A stretch of 64,000 nucleotides of DNA from Notospermus geniculatus (lineage: Eukaryota > Nemertea > Pilidiophora > Heteronemertea > Lineidae): positions 393,540-457,539 of the forward strand of contig NMRB01000125.1 in assembly GCA_002633025.1 (NCBI GenBank), read 5' to 3'. Within the stretch, counting starts at the first letter, position 1, and the number at the start of each line of letters is the position of its first letter. Shown here one piece after another: positions 1-12,500 of the stretch. The translations under genes were made by a program, and so were the position numbers. Below the pieces are notes generated by a model, which saw only the letters and a program-made list of their open reading frames with translations, searched no databases and was not told the origin of the DNA.

Positions 1-440
1 GGGTTGCTACAGGCCTGGGAAATTATACTGTAATTAAATTTTCTAGCTGATAAAATATCAATCTGGTTTGTTTTAACCCCTTAGTAATTAATAATTGGAC
101 TCCGGACCTAATAAATTAGGGACAAACCAATTTTATGAAAATTCATCGACTGCCAAATTATACCAATACTTTGGCACAAATGACCTCAAAAGGGGCTCAT
201 TGCAAAAAGGCCTTTTGAGACCCTTTTTACAAATTATGCAAGCAGGGCACTGAACGGTGAAAAATCGTAAAACTGAATCGAGGTACCGTAACATCATTTA
301 TTACAGAAAATGTAAACAAATTACAAATTACTCCCAATCATAAACATTTCTCTCATAACAAATCGAAAATCTCATAAAACAAACAAAAAATATACGATAT
401 GATGTAGAACGACCTTGTTCTCCCTCATAAAAGATAACTA
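1..440. other. Downstream flank, nothing recognised
   Basis: AT-rich sequence without a convincing exon. On the minus strand an AATAAA (302-297) could be a distant polyadenylation signal for NDRG, but it is 1.7 kb past the stop. Confidence 0.3.
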
Positions 441-442
441 GG

Positions 443-893
443 CTATGTATTTACCTCTGTGTCACGTGTTAATAGCAGAAGACTGCTAACAGATTGTTAC
501 TTTTGTCAGCTTACACTCAGCAGAAAAACTGTTCATCCTTAGTCTCTGTCACGTGTTAACAGCAGAAGACTGTTAACAGATCATTACTTTCGTCAGCTTA
601 CACTCAGCAGAAAAACTGTTCATCATTGCTACAGATCTTTACCTCTGTGTCACGTGTTAACAGCAGAAGACTGTTAACAGATCGTTACTTTTGTCAGCTT
701 ACACTCAGCAGAAAAACTGTTCATCCTTAGTCTCTGTCACGTGTTAACAGCAGAAGACTGTTAACAGATCATTACTTTCGTCAGCTTACACTCAGCAGAA
801 AAACTGTTCATCATTGCTACAGATCTTTACCTCTGTGTCACGTGTTAACAGCAGAAGATGCTAACAGATCGTTACTTTTGTCAGCTTCTGCTG
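443..893. repeat. Higher-order minisatellite (87 + 101 bp units)
   Basis: Five monomers start near CACGTG at 463, 550, 651, 738 and 839, alternately 87 and 101 bases apart, giving a 188-base higher-order period. Each monomer carries an E-box CACGTG and a short inverted repeat GTTAACAG...CTGTTAAC. Confidence 0.9.
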
Positions 894-1034
894 TAGCCCG
901 GCAAAGGCATCCCTGTAGCAAGGATCAGCAGTTCTTCCACTGTAGCCTGACAAAGGCATCGGATTACTTTCGATTCATTATTCACACATCACTAACATAG
1001 TCTGTGGCCCCGTATGGGCGGTTATATCCACAAA

Positions 1035-1292
1035 TTAAAGATAATGTATCACGACTTAATTGTTTACATTCAATATTTGTAAACACAGGTGTTTACATTA
1101 TGTTATTTATGGACTCTTGGGACATGCCAACCCACCAAATTGAATACTTTCGGTATCAAAAAGAATTTCTATGGGGGCATGCCACCAACAAATTACTCAT
1201 AAGATAAAGAAAGATAGGGCAGAAACAAATGAAATGTAAATAAACAAAGATTTTCGTGGCCCGCGAAAATACCCGTGATACATTATCTTTAA
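1035..1292. mobile_element. Degenerate inverted-repeat element
   Basis: TTAAAGATAATGTATCACG (1035-1053) is matched in inverse orientation at 1274-1292. The element is about 260 bases and has no coding capacity. Confidence 0.5.
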
Positions 1293-1867
1293 GGGTAGCG
1301 TGAAACATAGACGTTACAAGTAAAAAACTAAGACCAAATAAGACCTGTGGTGATGCAGTTTCTTTTGTGTGTACACACTAAAGTCATCTGTGCATACGAA
1401 AAACATAAACGTCCCAAAAGTACACCTTTATACAATAATTTGTAAGTGAAACATAGACGTTCTGCATAAATAAGACGTCCTGCAACGAAGACGTATCGCG
1501 CTACTGAGATGTTGCGCAAATGAGACGTTCAGCACAGGGGCGATTTTTCATTGATGTAAGCGGCGTGGTTCTAATGGTGGCTTCATGAAATTATAATATG
1601 AATTTTTTCAGGCAGTATCTTCTGTACAATAATCGTAAGGCTGGACCTAGTACTGGTAGCGAATTTTTTATACACAGATGACGTTAGAAGTGTGCAAGCC
1701 TATACACAAAAGAAACTGCAGCACCACGTACCACCACAACTGGCAACTACATGTATGAGCAATTTTCATGGTGAGAAATCAAACCAGTTTGATTTTCTGC
1801 ACCTTGTGGTAACTCGTAGTCACCACAGAATTTCTGTAGTGAGTGGTCGTTGCCGGCCACAGCACAC

Positions 1868-1902
1868 TTGGCCATTTTCGTGGCGACCACGAAAATTGCC
1901 TG
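1868..1902. repeat. Short palindrome
   Basis: GGCCATTTTCGTGG and its inverse are separated by a few bases, forming a compact hairpin downstream of the NDRG stop. Confidence 0.55.
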
Positions 1903-2044
1903 TCGCAATGAAAGTGGTGACGTGTGCTGCAGGCTTAAGAAACACTTGATCTGTTCCAACGAGATCATAAGTTCTTGGAGTCCCACTGAAGTTGAACTCG
2001 GTGAGCCATTTGGAAAGAACTTACTGCAGCAGCGCTAGGGCTTT

Positions 2045-3529
2045 TCAAGCATCTATAGGTAGGGTAGTTGGAACACACGAAGGGCTTGATGCAGGAACAA
2101 AACCTGATTTTGTTGGAAATGGTGGAGGAGTTGGGTTGGTGGTTGGCCTCGGCAGTGATGCTGATTGCAGACTTTTGCAAGAATATCCTTTTGAAAAGCC
2201 AAGAGACGAGGCAGGTGGAAGATGCACTTGTGTTGGTGCTGGGAGAAAACTTGCTTCAGTTGCAGGGTTCAAACTGGTGGCAGCTGACTGTAGTTTTGGT
2301 TGCAGACATTCAATTCGACTTGTGGTACTTGAAATAGAAGGGGGTAGAGATGGCACTGTCTGACACAAAGCGCGTTCAGGTTGTCTTGATAAAATATCTG
2401 CAACTGCAGGATAACTGGACTTGCAAGATGGAGAAGAACTTGGAGCAGATCTTGCTAGAGGTGCGGCAGTACAAACACCAAGCCTCCGTGGTTCTGTTTT
2501 GTTCCTGCTGTATTTTGTGGAAGCTGGAGAAATCTGTGACAGTTCCATCTGGCTGATGATCGGAGAATGCCCTACTGGACCCACTGATGTCAAACCATTT
2601 GACTCAGATGTCAGAGGCAGATCAAATTCAATTTTCTGCGAGATAGGCAAGTCCAATGATTCCAAAGTTTGGCTCTTTGATCTTGTAGGCGGTAAATTCC
2701 CATCTACTGATGATTGTGTGGGCAGTCTTTCTAACATAACGCGGCAGGGCCTAATTTCAACTTTACCAGGGGATGGCTTGACTGGCACATCAGTAGATCG
2801 GCTGTGAGCATCATGCGTGAAGTCACTCAGTGGTAAGGTTAGTGCTTCTTCCTTGAGGACATCGAACACCTGCTTAATGTTTTGCCCCGTCTCAGATCTC
2901 GAATGATTAAGATCAGAAGTGATGTTACGGTTGGCATCTTGGTTGACGGACATCAACTGAGGCTCACTTGCAGCCATTTTGGAGGACACATCGGACATGA
3001 CGGAGCTCTTGGTACCCTGTGTCTGAACCGATGCGACTCCATCACCATGTGACACTGCGACAGATCCACCATCAGATGTCCGTGGCGGAGACAGCTTGTT
3101 CACTTTGGGTTGGCTCAAAGTTGTCTGAAGCCAGACACAGTCATCCTCAATAAGCTGTTCACTAAAAGAGGGATTTGGCTTTGACAAGACCTTTACCGAG
3201 GCAGGCATAGGTACGTTTGAGGCATTAGTGACTAGTGACTGAAGCTGCGGTCTGACTACATTGGACTCGCTAACAACCCCATTCGAGGATTGATCCTGCG
3301 CTTCGTTTAACTTCGGACGAACTTCAAATGCAGTGCGTTCAGTCAACTTGTTTTGGCCCTGAATGCTTTGGTCGGCAGTGGTCTGAGTTTTTCTCTGTGA
3401 CTTGCTGGGTTGAGTAACAGGTGAAGACTTTCTCTTGCTGCGGGATGTCTTTGGTGTCCCTCCCTTATTTCCCATATTCTCTGCAGAACTAGGTCTTGCA
3501 ATCGTCATGGTTTCAAACCTCGTTGGTAC
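2045..3529 (-). CDS. NDRG: NDRG last exon: Ser/Pro/Thr-rich tail and stop
   Basis: This long open exon ends in a TGA at 2047-2045. With acceptor TTTTTCCAG at 3530 it opens VPTRFETM... in phase 0 and fits the 3619 donor. With acceptor TTCTGCAG at 3481 it opens at 3480 and fits the 3612 donor. The first region is basic (SRSKRKSSP, KSQRKTQ) and could be a nuclear-localisation or phosphorylation cluster. The rest is low-complexity, rich in Ser, Pro, Thr and Gln, with no predicted domain that I recognise; the end reads PTTLPIDA. An uninterrupted frame of almost 1.5 kb on the gene's own strand argues that it is coding. Its function is unknown and it is probably disordered. Confidence 0.75.
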   Translation of the reverse strand, partial: VPTRFETMTIARPSSAENMGNKGGTPKTSRSKRKSSPVTQPSKSQRKTQTTADQSIQGQNKLTERTAFEVRPKLNEAQDQSSNGVVSESNVVRPQLQSLVTNASNVPMPASVKVLSKPNPSFSEQLIEDDCVWLQTTLSQPKVNKLSPPRTSDGGSVAVSHGDGVASVQTQGTKSSVMSDVSSKMAASEPQLMSVNQDANRNITSDLNHSRSETGQNIKQVFDVLKEEALTLPLSDFTHDAHSRSTDVPVKPSPGKVEIRPCRVMLERLPTQSSVDGNLPPTRSKSQTLESLDLPISQKIEFDLPLTSESNGLTSVGPVGHSPIISQMELSQISPASTKYSRNKTEPRRLGVCTAAPLARSAPSSSPSCKSSYPAVADILSRQPERALCQTVPSLPPSISSTTSRIECLQPKLQSAATSLNPATEASFLPAPTQVHLPPASSLGFSKGYSCKSLQSASLPRPTTNPTPPPFPTKSGFVPASSPSCVPTTLPIDA

Positions 3530-6500
3530 CTGGAAAAACAATTTATGATTCCCAAGTAAAGTCCGGCGCAGCCTTCGCGCGACCCAAAGGAATGCAGTGA
3601 AGTAGGCTTACCACAAACCACAGGCTGACCACAAATCTTATTCAACACACCACTCTTGAATAACCGATTGGACAGCGTGATCAAATTATACTCTGCTCCC
3701 CTTTCACATGCAAAAGCGAAAAGTACAGGCAGCATCTCTCATGAGTCCTTTACTAGTGTGTAAAAGTGGTAGAAGGGCCGTAGAATGTATGAATTGCGAA
3801 TAGACTGTAATAGTGCCTAGTCATGTGTAGGCGATCTTCGTTGGTAACGTGGGGGTAGATGGCATAAAATAGTCGCAAGGTGTTGTTGTCAGATTTCGCA
3901 TTTCTGCATTCAATGGGTCGCCGCCGCGCGAAGGCTGCGCTGGACTTGTCTCGTGGTAGTTCACATGAAATGCCCAGCTGTTACATATTGTATGTAATAG
4001 TGCCTAGTCATGTGTAGGCGATCTTCGTTGGTAACGTGGGGGTAGATGGCATAAAATAGTCGCAAGGTGTTGTCAGATTTCGCATTTCTGCATTCAATGG
4101 GTCGCCGCCGCGCGAAGGCTGCGCTGGACTTGTCTCGTGGTAGTTCACATGAAATGCCCAGCTGTTACATATTGTATGTGCCTGCTAAGGCCTAAAAAAA
4201 TAAATGTCTTGTTTCGGGTCAGCCGACCGACCCTCCTGAAAATGCCCCGACCCTAAATTTTTTTTCCAAACCTAGAAAAAACAAGTCGCCCATGGGCGAT
4301 ACGCTCAGCTGACAATATCGATTTTTAGGTGTAATTCAATTAAATTGTAGGCACATGCTCTAGCCTGAAAACTGCCCCCGAACTAATTTCATGACTTTAA
4401 GGCACATAAGTAAAATAGCAGTGTTTCCAATGACACTGCAAGCCCTACATGCAGTAGAAGATGATGACATGAATAACATAGCTGATCAACATAGCTCCAG
4501 GTAACAGAGTAAAGCTACTGGGTTGCCTGGATGCCCCCACTGGTTAGTGAGACCACAACACAAATTCATGGTNATAGCCCACATTTACATGTTGCCGGGT
4601 GTTTTTATTACGCACTACCAGCTTGTCCCATGGTCCCACTGTACAGTTTTTCCTGGACCTAGCCCAAATATAACTATTTGAATGACCTAAATTACCAATT
4701 AGGCATTGAGACTGCTGCCACACATAAAAGAATGAGTTGAAGTATGTTACCTTACCTGATGAAAGATTAGTCAGGCTATAACAGCATGTTGAACTTCTCA
4801 AGTGATGAAAAGCATGGACCGTGGTGGCCATTTTTATCAGCTAAGGTTCAACATTGTATCAGTGTTACCACTGGCTATGTGGGACAGGACACCAGGTACT
4901 GAGTTGCTCATGCATAATTTGGAACTTCAAAGTGCGGGAAATTCAAATACCCCTGTTTTTTTATTTCATTGAATACCGTCCCCTGGTGAACAGATCTGAC
5001 ATTAATTTCCGTTTGAACCGATGAAGAAAATATAAACCTATCTGTCCTATCACTTTAGTATACAAATATATCATAGGGCCTGAGATATCGCCATATTTCG
5101 TTTTACGGGAAACGCCCCCTGGAGAGCTTACTATGTGTCACATCGCGCTAATTTTTTGTTTCTGAGGAGAGTTCACCCAGGGCTACCTTCAGATGAAATT
5201 TGAAGTCTCTAGCTATTACGGCTACAAAACGTCGGGCATAGTTTGACGGACAGGGTGACGGACTGACACGTGACGCCACTGAATACTTATTCTACTAGCT
5301 CTGCTGACCTTTGGTCAGCTGAGCTAAAAACTTCACTAAGATTCTCTAGAAATTTCAGAACTCCTCAAACGTTTTTTTTCAAACTTTAACTGCACGTGAT
5401 TTTTTTCAGGTATTACGACAGCTACATGGTGTGTAACTGACAAACTAAAAGAGTTTTAAGATTAAGGCCTGTTTCACATATAAGTGAACCTTTCCAGCGG
5501 CGGATCCACGATTTCGGAAAAGAGGGGGCGCACTGTGCTAGAAACCTTGAAATCTGCGGTGAACTTCAATGATTCGCTCCAAATTTCATAATTTCACGGT
5601 TGATTTTACAGATTTTTTGGCCGAAAGGGAGGCCTGCACTGGGTGCACCCCCCTCACACCTGCTTTTCCCCAACTTGGTCATATTTTGAGGCCCGAGCCA
5701 TGCCAACTCCTGATATGAATACGTACCGATCCGAAGCGATGAGTTTCTAGGTAGTTGATTGTTGTTGTGTTCATGCCATGATGGCTCAGCTTGTATGTAA
5801 TGATCTGAAAGAAGAGAGTCTCTCAGCGCCATCTGTTGACCGAACGCGGCGAATTTTACGAAGTTAAGCAGTTGTGGAGAGCGAGTAAACCGAAGGGGGC
5901 GCGGTACACAACTGCGTAGGGAGTTTAGACAGCACGCGACTCCGCGGAAGATATGAGGAAGTACGCGCATGACACTGCATCTGGTATGCGGATGCTGCAC
6001 AGCGCGGAAGGGAGGTCAGTTGTGCAACGTACTGTATAATGTTTGAGCTTTTATATAGTGCCTTTTTACTGCTGAGTGCAGTCTCAAAGCGCTTCACATT
6101 ATTTCCCTAGCTATAGACTGTTCTCCAAATGACATAAATGACAAAGATCTGTGCACTTCCGCCGAAATCTCAACCACAACCTCGGTCTGAAACTGAATGA
6201 CGTGACGCAGGCAACCCCACGACAGTGACTTCGAAGATGTTGCATCAGAGTCGAATCATGGCCTGCGCCACATCACCCGGTTTCAGATCAATGTTCTGCT
6301 TGAGATTTCACTGGAAGTCCACAGATCGGCAAATTCGAGGACCGTTTATAGGCCTGTGCAATCCAGATCAAGCTCCACTTCTTGGGAAGTATGACAGTCT
6401 GCCACAAAGCGCACATGACTAGACATTCACATAAACCATCTCTGCAAGTTAGGTACCCTTTAAAACCTGTGTGGGGGTGAGCAATGAGGACATCGCCACT

Positions 6501-9500
6501 TCTCAACGGAAAGATGTCGCTGCGACCGTATCAGGCCTTTTCATTGTCTTCAGGACGTCATCTCCGTGGCAATACGAGGTGCGAGCATGAAGCCACAACG
6601 TCACGGTAGTGTGACGCTGACGTTCCGTACAACGTCACAGTGGAAAAGTGGATACGGTCGCAGCGCCACCCCGATGATAGAAACAAAATGGCTACAGCCC
6701 CATTGAGGTAAAGCGGCTCAGCCCAAGTCTCACGTTGAGTGGGGATCAAACCCTTCTGACCGCTAGCCAGAGACCCAAGCCACTACACCACAGCGGCTCC
6801 CCTTCACTTTACTTTTCACCGATATTCTTACTCCTTGCCTCCTCGTTTCTACTCTACCTTGTCTTTCATGGTCTCCATGAACCCTGCAGTAGTTCCAGTA
6901 CACTGAATCAGGCAGACGCCAAGCACGTTCTCATCATATTTCATCTGAAATAGAACGCAACAAATTTCGTCTGAACGATGATATATCTAATTTAAATCCC
7001 TCGTGTTTAACGATCAATCATAAATGTTCAAGCAACTTGGACAGGATAAACTTCCCTGGATGGGGAATGTGTGATGGCATTTACTTCATACCAGCACGGC
7101 AACAGGTGTGTGTTGTGTAGACGCAGGAACATATTGGAACAGGATTGGAAAATAATATCGAACCCAATACTGGTCAAGTCGGGCTTCAATCAGAGAGCAT
7201 CGAAGATACCATTGGTCATGTTGGCCTTCCAGAAACCAATCAGATTGCATCGAAGACACCATTGGTCAAGTCGGGCTTCTAGCAACCAATCAGAGAGCAT
7301 TAAGACGCTATTGGTCATGTTGGCCTTCCAGAAACCAATCAGAGTGCATCGACGACACCATTGGTCGGGCTGGCCTTCCAGCAACCAATCAGAGAGCATC
7401 GAAGACACCATTGGTCATGCTGGCCTTCCAGCAACCAATCAGAGAGCTCGAAGTCACCGTTATTCATGCTGGACTTCCAGCAACCAATCGGAAAGTATCG
7501 AAGTCACAATCGGTCAGTACAGGCTTCCAGCAATGAATCAGAAAGCACCGAAGTCACCATTGGTCATGCTGGCCTTCCAGCAACCAATCAAAGAGCTTTG
7601 AAGATGTCACTGGTCATGCTGGCCTTCCAGCAGCCAATCAGAGAGCATTGGAGTCACCATTGGTGATGCTGGACTTCCAGCAACCAATCAGAAAGCATCA
7701 AAGTCACCATTGGTTTTGTTGATCTGTCAGCAACCAGTTAGAATGCTTCGAAGTGAATACTGGTCTTGTCGGGGTATCAGCTACCAAATTTACATAATTC
7801 GTTGTGTTCTTGCAAGGAGAACCTTATGTTGTTCCAGCCGACCCAGTACTGCATGCAAATGAGACCATTTTGCACGGCACACATGGAAAATGTCTCTATT
7901 TTAAAGTTCAAAGGTCCACATCAAATATTTAGACCAACACTCGTAAATCAATAATCCACAGGATCATTAAACATTTCTCAGATGAATTCTGGTAATGTCT
8001 GTCTACAGTCAGACAGGTTTTGTGGGACGATATCAACCATCCTTCACGCTTTAGCTTTCAAGATTGAAAACGCCACGGTTGTTTGAACCTTTTCACTGCC
8101 GTGTTTCCCAGATACGTTACACGTTACACTGCCGAGTTTCCGGTTCTCCGTTCTCAGGAAATCCCGTGATTTCGATTGGGGCGCCATCTGTGAATAGCCA
8201 AACTAACTAAACATATCTTCTGCATAGGGCGACGATGGTCGCCTACGGCAGCCTCAGGGGAATTCCTGTAATTTTGATTGGGGCACCATCTGTGAATAGC
8301 CAAACTAACTGAACATACCTTCTGCATGACGATGGTCGCCTACGGCAGTCGCCAGAGGGGGCAACGACCGTCACCTACGGCAGTGAATAAGGGTTAAAAT
8401 GGGTGCCCTCATTGGGTGAGCAGTGTCCTATTGGTACTGATTTTAATGGTTGTGGCAAAGGAGCTGGCTCATAATTTGGTTATTCTGACAACACAATATT
8501 CCACCCTTTGTTCAGTTTTTATCAAACCACTTTGAGGTTGGTTTTTCAAAACAGCGTCTACCAATACAATAGTTTAGTTTCGCTCCACTCATTTTTCAGA
8601 CAAACCAAATAAGAAACTGTTTTCACCAAATTCGATCATTCTAATGCTGTTTTATGCATAGACGGCTATCTCAGAACACAGCCCCTGCGGCCTGGCATAC
8701 AACATGTATGAGTACATGTACATGTTGACATTAGAAAATCTCCCGAGGTCAATTGAGTATCAGATGACATGACATGTCTACACAAGCTATAGTGGTCGAA
8801 ATTGGTGTAATGGAGGGTCAATCATTGACAAACAGAATATATGGTTTACCACCAGCTTGAGAGATATGAGATATGGGCCAACCCAGAATATGACTACTGG
8901 TATACACGTACACCTTTCCAACAAAGATGGCGGTCTAACAGTTCTCACCATATGACGATAGCCGAGTGGTTATCACGTCCGCTCAGCAAGCGGCAGGTCC
9001 TGGGTTCGAATCCAGCCCGGACCATATGGGATTTCATTCCCGGCTCTTCAGTCCGTCGCATGGGACAGTAAGCCGTGGTGCCTTGTACCTTGTTTCTTTG
9101 CAAGGGCAAGTAAAATACCCCATCCAAGTGAGGAACATGAGTAGCTTGAGATGGTCTCCTCTGTACTTACCAGGGCCAATAATGCTATAGCTTCGGCCCT
9201 GACGGAAAAATGTAAAACAATATGGCGTCAGAAGCTTAATGCCATTCAATGGCTGCTGCCACACCAAGCTGGTCAAGCCGGGCATGGGCACAAAAGTTTT
9301 GGCAAAATAATTGTCTGGGAGGATGCGTTTGGTAGTGTTACATCATGCTTGGACAATGAATGACCACAACGTCATGTGGGAGAACTTTGTAGGCCACCAT
9401 CTTTGTTGGAAAGGTCTGTAATAAGTGCTGTGAATGGGGAACCGGCCATGGCACATCTAACTGGACATTGGGGGGGGGGGGGGTATGCCAGGGNTCTAGC

Positions 9501-12500
9501 AAAACTAGGCACATGTCACAAATGAGGAAAGGGTTAACAGCCTTAAAACACAATAGCTGAAATGTACGTCTCTGCAGGTTGACAATAGTAGTGGACAACA
9601 GTGATAATAGTTGAGTAAACTGATGACCAATGATGATCACCCCCGACAAGCGCCGACTTTTGCTGGAGCGGGTCAAATATGTTGTATCAGACCTTATACC
9701 TGCATATTCCATATGATTTTAATGTCAAACAGAGACATTTTATGGCAGATCTCCCCAAATAAGTTGGTGGTAATGTCATCATGTAGCCGTTAACTTGTCT
9801 ATCGCCTGTAATGCACATCACCCAGAGTGCCGCCTTCTTAATGGTGACTCCTGACATTCCAAAGCAGCCAGGAGTGTTACTGTTGGACACAAGTCATTTT
9901 TTATCATCGACCAATCATGTCAAGTCAGGCGACTTCAACTTTCACAGATTCTGAAGGTTACCGCAACACTTCTTTCCCGTCTAGACAGACCTTCAGATGG
10001 TCAAGTCTCTCCACATGTCTCCCTCGGTGAAGGCTACACCCACACCCTCTCCATCTCACAATATATCTGCGCTGACTCAAGGGTTTTCACTGTCTAGACA
10101 AATAATCATGTCGGTGAGACAGCCGACCTTCAGACACCCACTTATTACGACCAAGCTGAGTCATTACCAACTTTTAATCCACGTTGGATCAACAAATGAG
10201 AAATGAGAAACATTCTTCATGTCATTATCTTCATATTCATGTTTAGTGCAAGTCAAGGAACTTTGATATCACGTCCGCTCAGCAAGCGGCAGGTCCTGCG
10301 TTCGAAACGCAGGCCATATGACATGTATGAGATAATCATCCCTCGGTCTTCAGTCCGTCACATGGACAGTAAGCCGTGGTGCCTTGTACCTTGTGCCTTT
10401 GCAAGGGCAAGTAAAAGACCCCATCCAAGTGAGGAACATGAGTAGCTTGAGATGGCCTCTTTCGTTACCAGGGCCAATAATGCTATGGCTTCAGCCCTGG
10501 TGGAAAAATCTAATATACCGGACCGTATCGGATTAATCATCCCTGGCTCTTCAGTCCGTCGCATGGACAGTAAGCCGTGGTGCCTTTTACCTTGTACCTT
10601 TGCAAAGGCAAGTAAAAGACCCCATCCAAGTGAGGAACATGAGTAGCTTGAGATGGCCTCTTCCATAACCAGGGCCAATAATGCTGTGGCTTTGGCTTTG
10701 GCCCTCACGGAAAAATCTGATACAAATACAAAACCATACTGGGCAATATTTACGAAATGTAGGAGGAAACCGGAGCCTCCAGTGAAAACTAACCATGCTA
10801 AAATCTCTACCGTATAAAGCCACTAACAACTGAGGTTGAACCCCTGACCTCATTGCTGGCAGGTGCAGATTTTTTGACTACTCCACCCCGACAACAACAC
10901 ATACACGCAAATCAGGGTTTCTGCCAGAAAATTTTTGGAGGTGCTATTTTTTTTCAAAATCAGCCAAAACTCCATAAAATCAAAGAAAATGGCCCTTTTT
11001 TGTTCCTTTGTTTGAGGGTACTACTTTAGTACCCTCTGGCAGAAACACTGGAATGTATTCATTTGAGGGAATCAAAGTTGCATACTTTCATCTCACAAGC
11101 AAGGACGTGTCCCGACATCGCCCTCGTCATCCCCGACACCACTCGAGTCCAAAATCGGGATAACCAGGTCAGAAACTCATCATAATCTACAATCACTTAC
11201 CGAGCAACAGATCAAAGTGATGGTAAAACAAGCATCGCTATGGAAACCGACAATCAAGGTTTGATGAGGGGAATAATGGGTCTTTTTACGCAGGATGGCG
11301 AGTGTCCAGAAATGGTGGCCATCCATGGAGGCAAAAATATGGAAGAACACGAGTGCTCGGGAATTGGAGATAGTGGAGTGTCCAGAAATGTGACCCGCTC
11401 AAGCAAAAGTAGGCGCATGTCGCAGGTGATCATCACTGGTCATCAGTTTACTCAACTATTAACACTGTCCACTACTGTTGCCAACATGCAGAGACATACA
11501 TTTCAGCTATTGTGTTGTAAGGCCGTTAACCCTTTCCTTAGTTGTGACAAGCGCCTACTTTTGCTTGACCGGGGTCACAATTAAGGCCTGGTGCTAAGGG
11601 TAGGGACACACCTAACGCGATTCACATGCGATAGGGCGATGCATGCGTCAAAACCTTTGTTTGCGAGCAGTGCGGCAGAAAATACCAAAGGCGTTGCCGC
11701 ATGCGTCAACGAATCGCGTTAGGTGTGTCCCTACCCTAATGATCCAAAGATATCAGCACACACAAGAAACGCGGAAGCGCGGGAATACTCACCGCAAATC
11801 TGGCCAATATGTTGGCGCCAGCTCCCTCCCCAAGGCACACGACCTGCTTTACTCTGAAAGAAAACAATGTCAAATCTAATGTGGATGTCAGATCCCACCG
11901 ATGACAGACCATTCTCAAATTGATGTAAACGACAAAGATCTGTGCACTTCGCCGAAATCTCAACCACAACCTCGGTCTGAAACTGAATGATGAGATGCAG
12001 AGAACCCCACGACAGTGACTTCGAAGACGTTGCATCAGAGTCGACCATGAACCATGGATTGCGTCACGTCACCCGGTTTCAGATCGAGGTTCTGGTTGAG
12101 ATTTCGGCGGAAGTGCGCAGATCTGCGAATTCGAGAATCGTCTATTGCCTGCGCCACGACAGAACAGTTAGCATCAAGTGAAGAAATCACGGTAAGGTTG
12201 CAAAGGTTAACATGTATATGCTCATCGTGGAACAGGCGGCATCTGCGGGCAGAGAATCGTAACTTGAGTCAGGTCGACTGCGTATGGATTACGCCAATGG
12301 GATGGCACACAAGGTGACCATGTATTGTTCAACTCTCTCAATTCGTGACATTTTTGATCGGCGTAACTGATGCCGATCGTTGCAGGTGAGACGCAACTGC
12401 AGTCACGTCACACCATATCGGCGACTGATTTGTTCCACAGTCGTGGCTCAGATGCAAAGTGATATGGAAAAGTCAGTCCCTGCCTGTTCTGTGCCGTAAC

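Noticed and set aside
443-893. CRISPR array
   Set aside because: Units are tandem without unique spacers, and the DNA is eukaryotic.
3505-3735. Unspliced reading of NDRG exon 10 to a stop at 3505
   Set aside because: It would end the protein after the core without a tail, but a strong donor and downstream open exon argue for splicing; it remains possible as a short isoform.
8953-9025. tRNA-Val gene
   Set aside because: The A and B boxes are present, but the acceptor stem does not close and the sequence continues into a SINE body; the same holds for the other copies.
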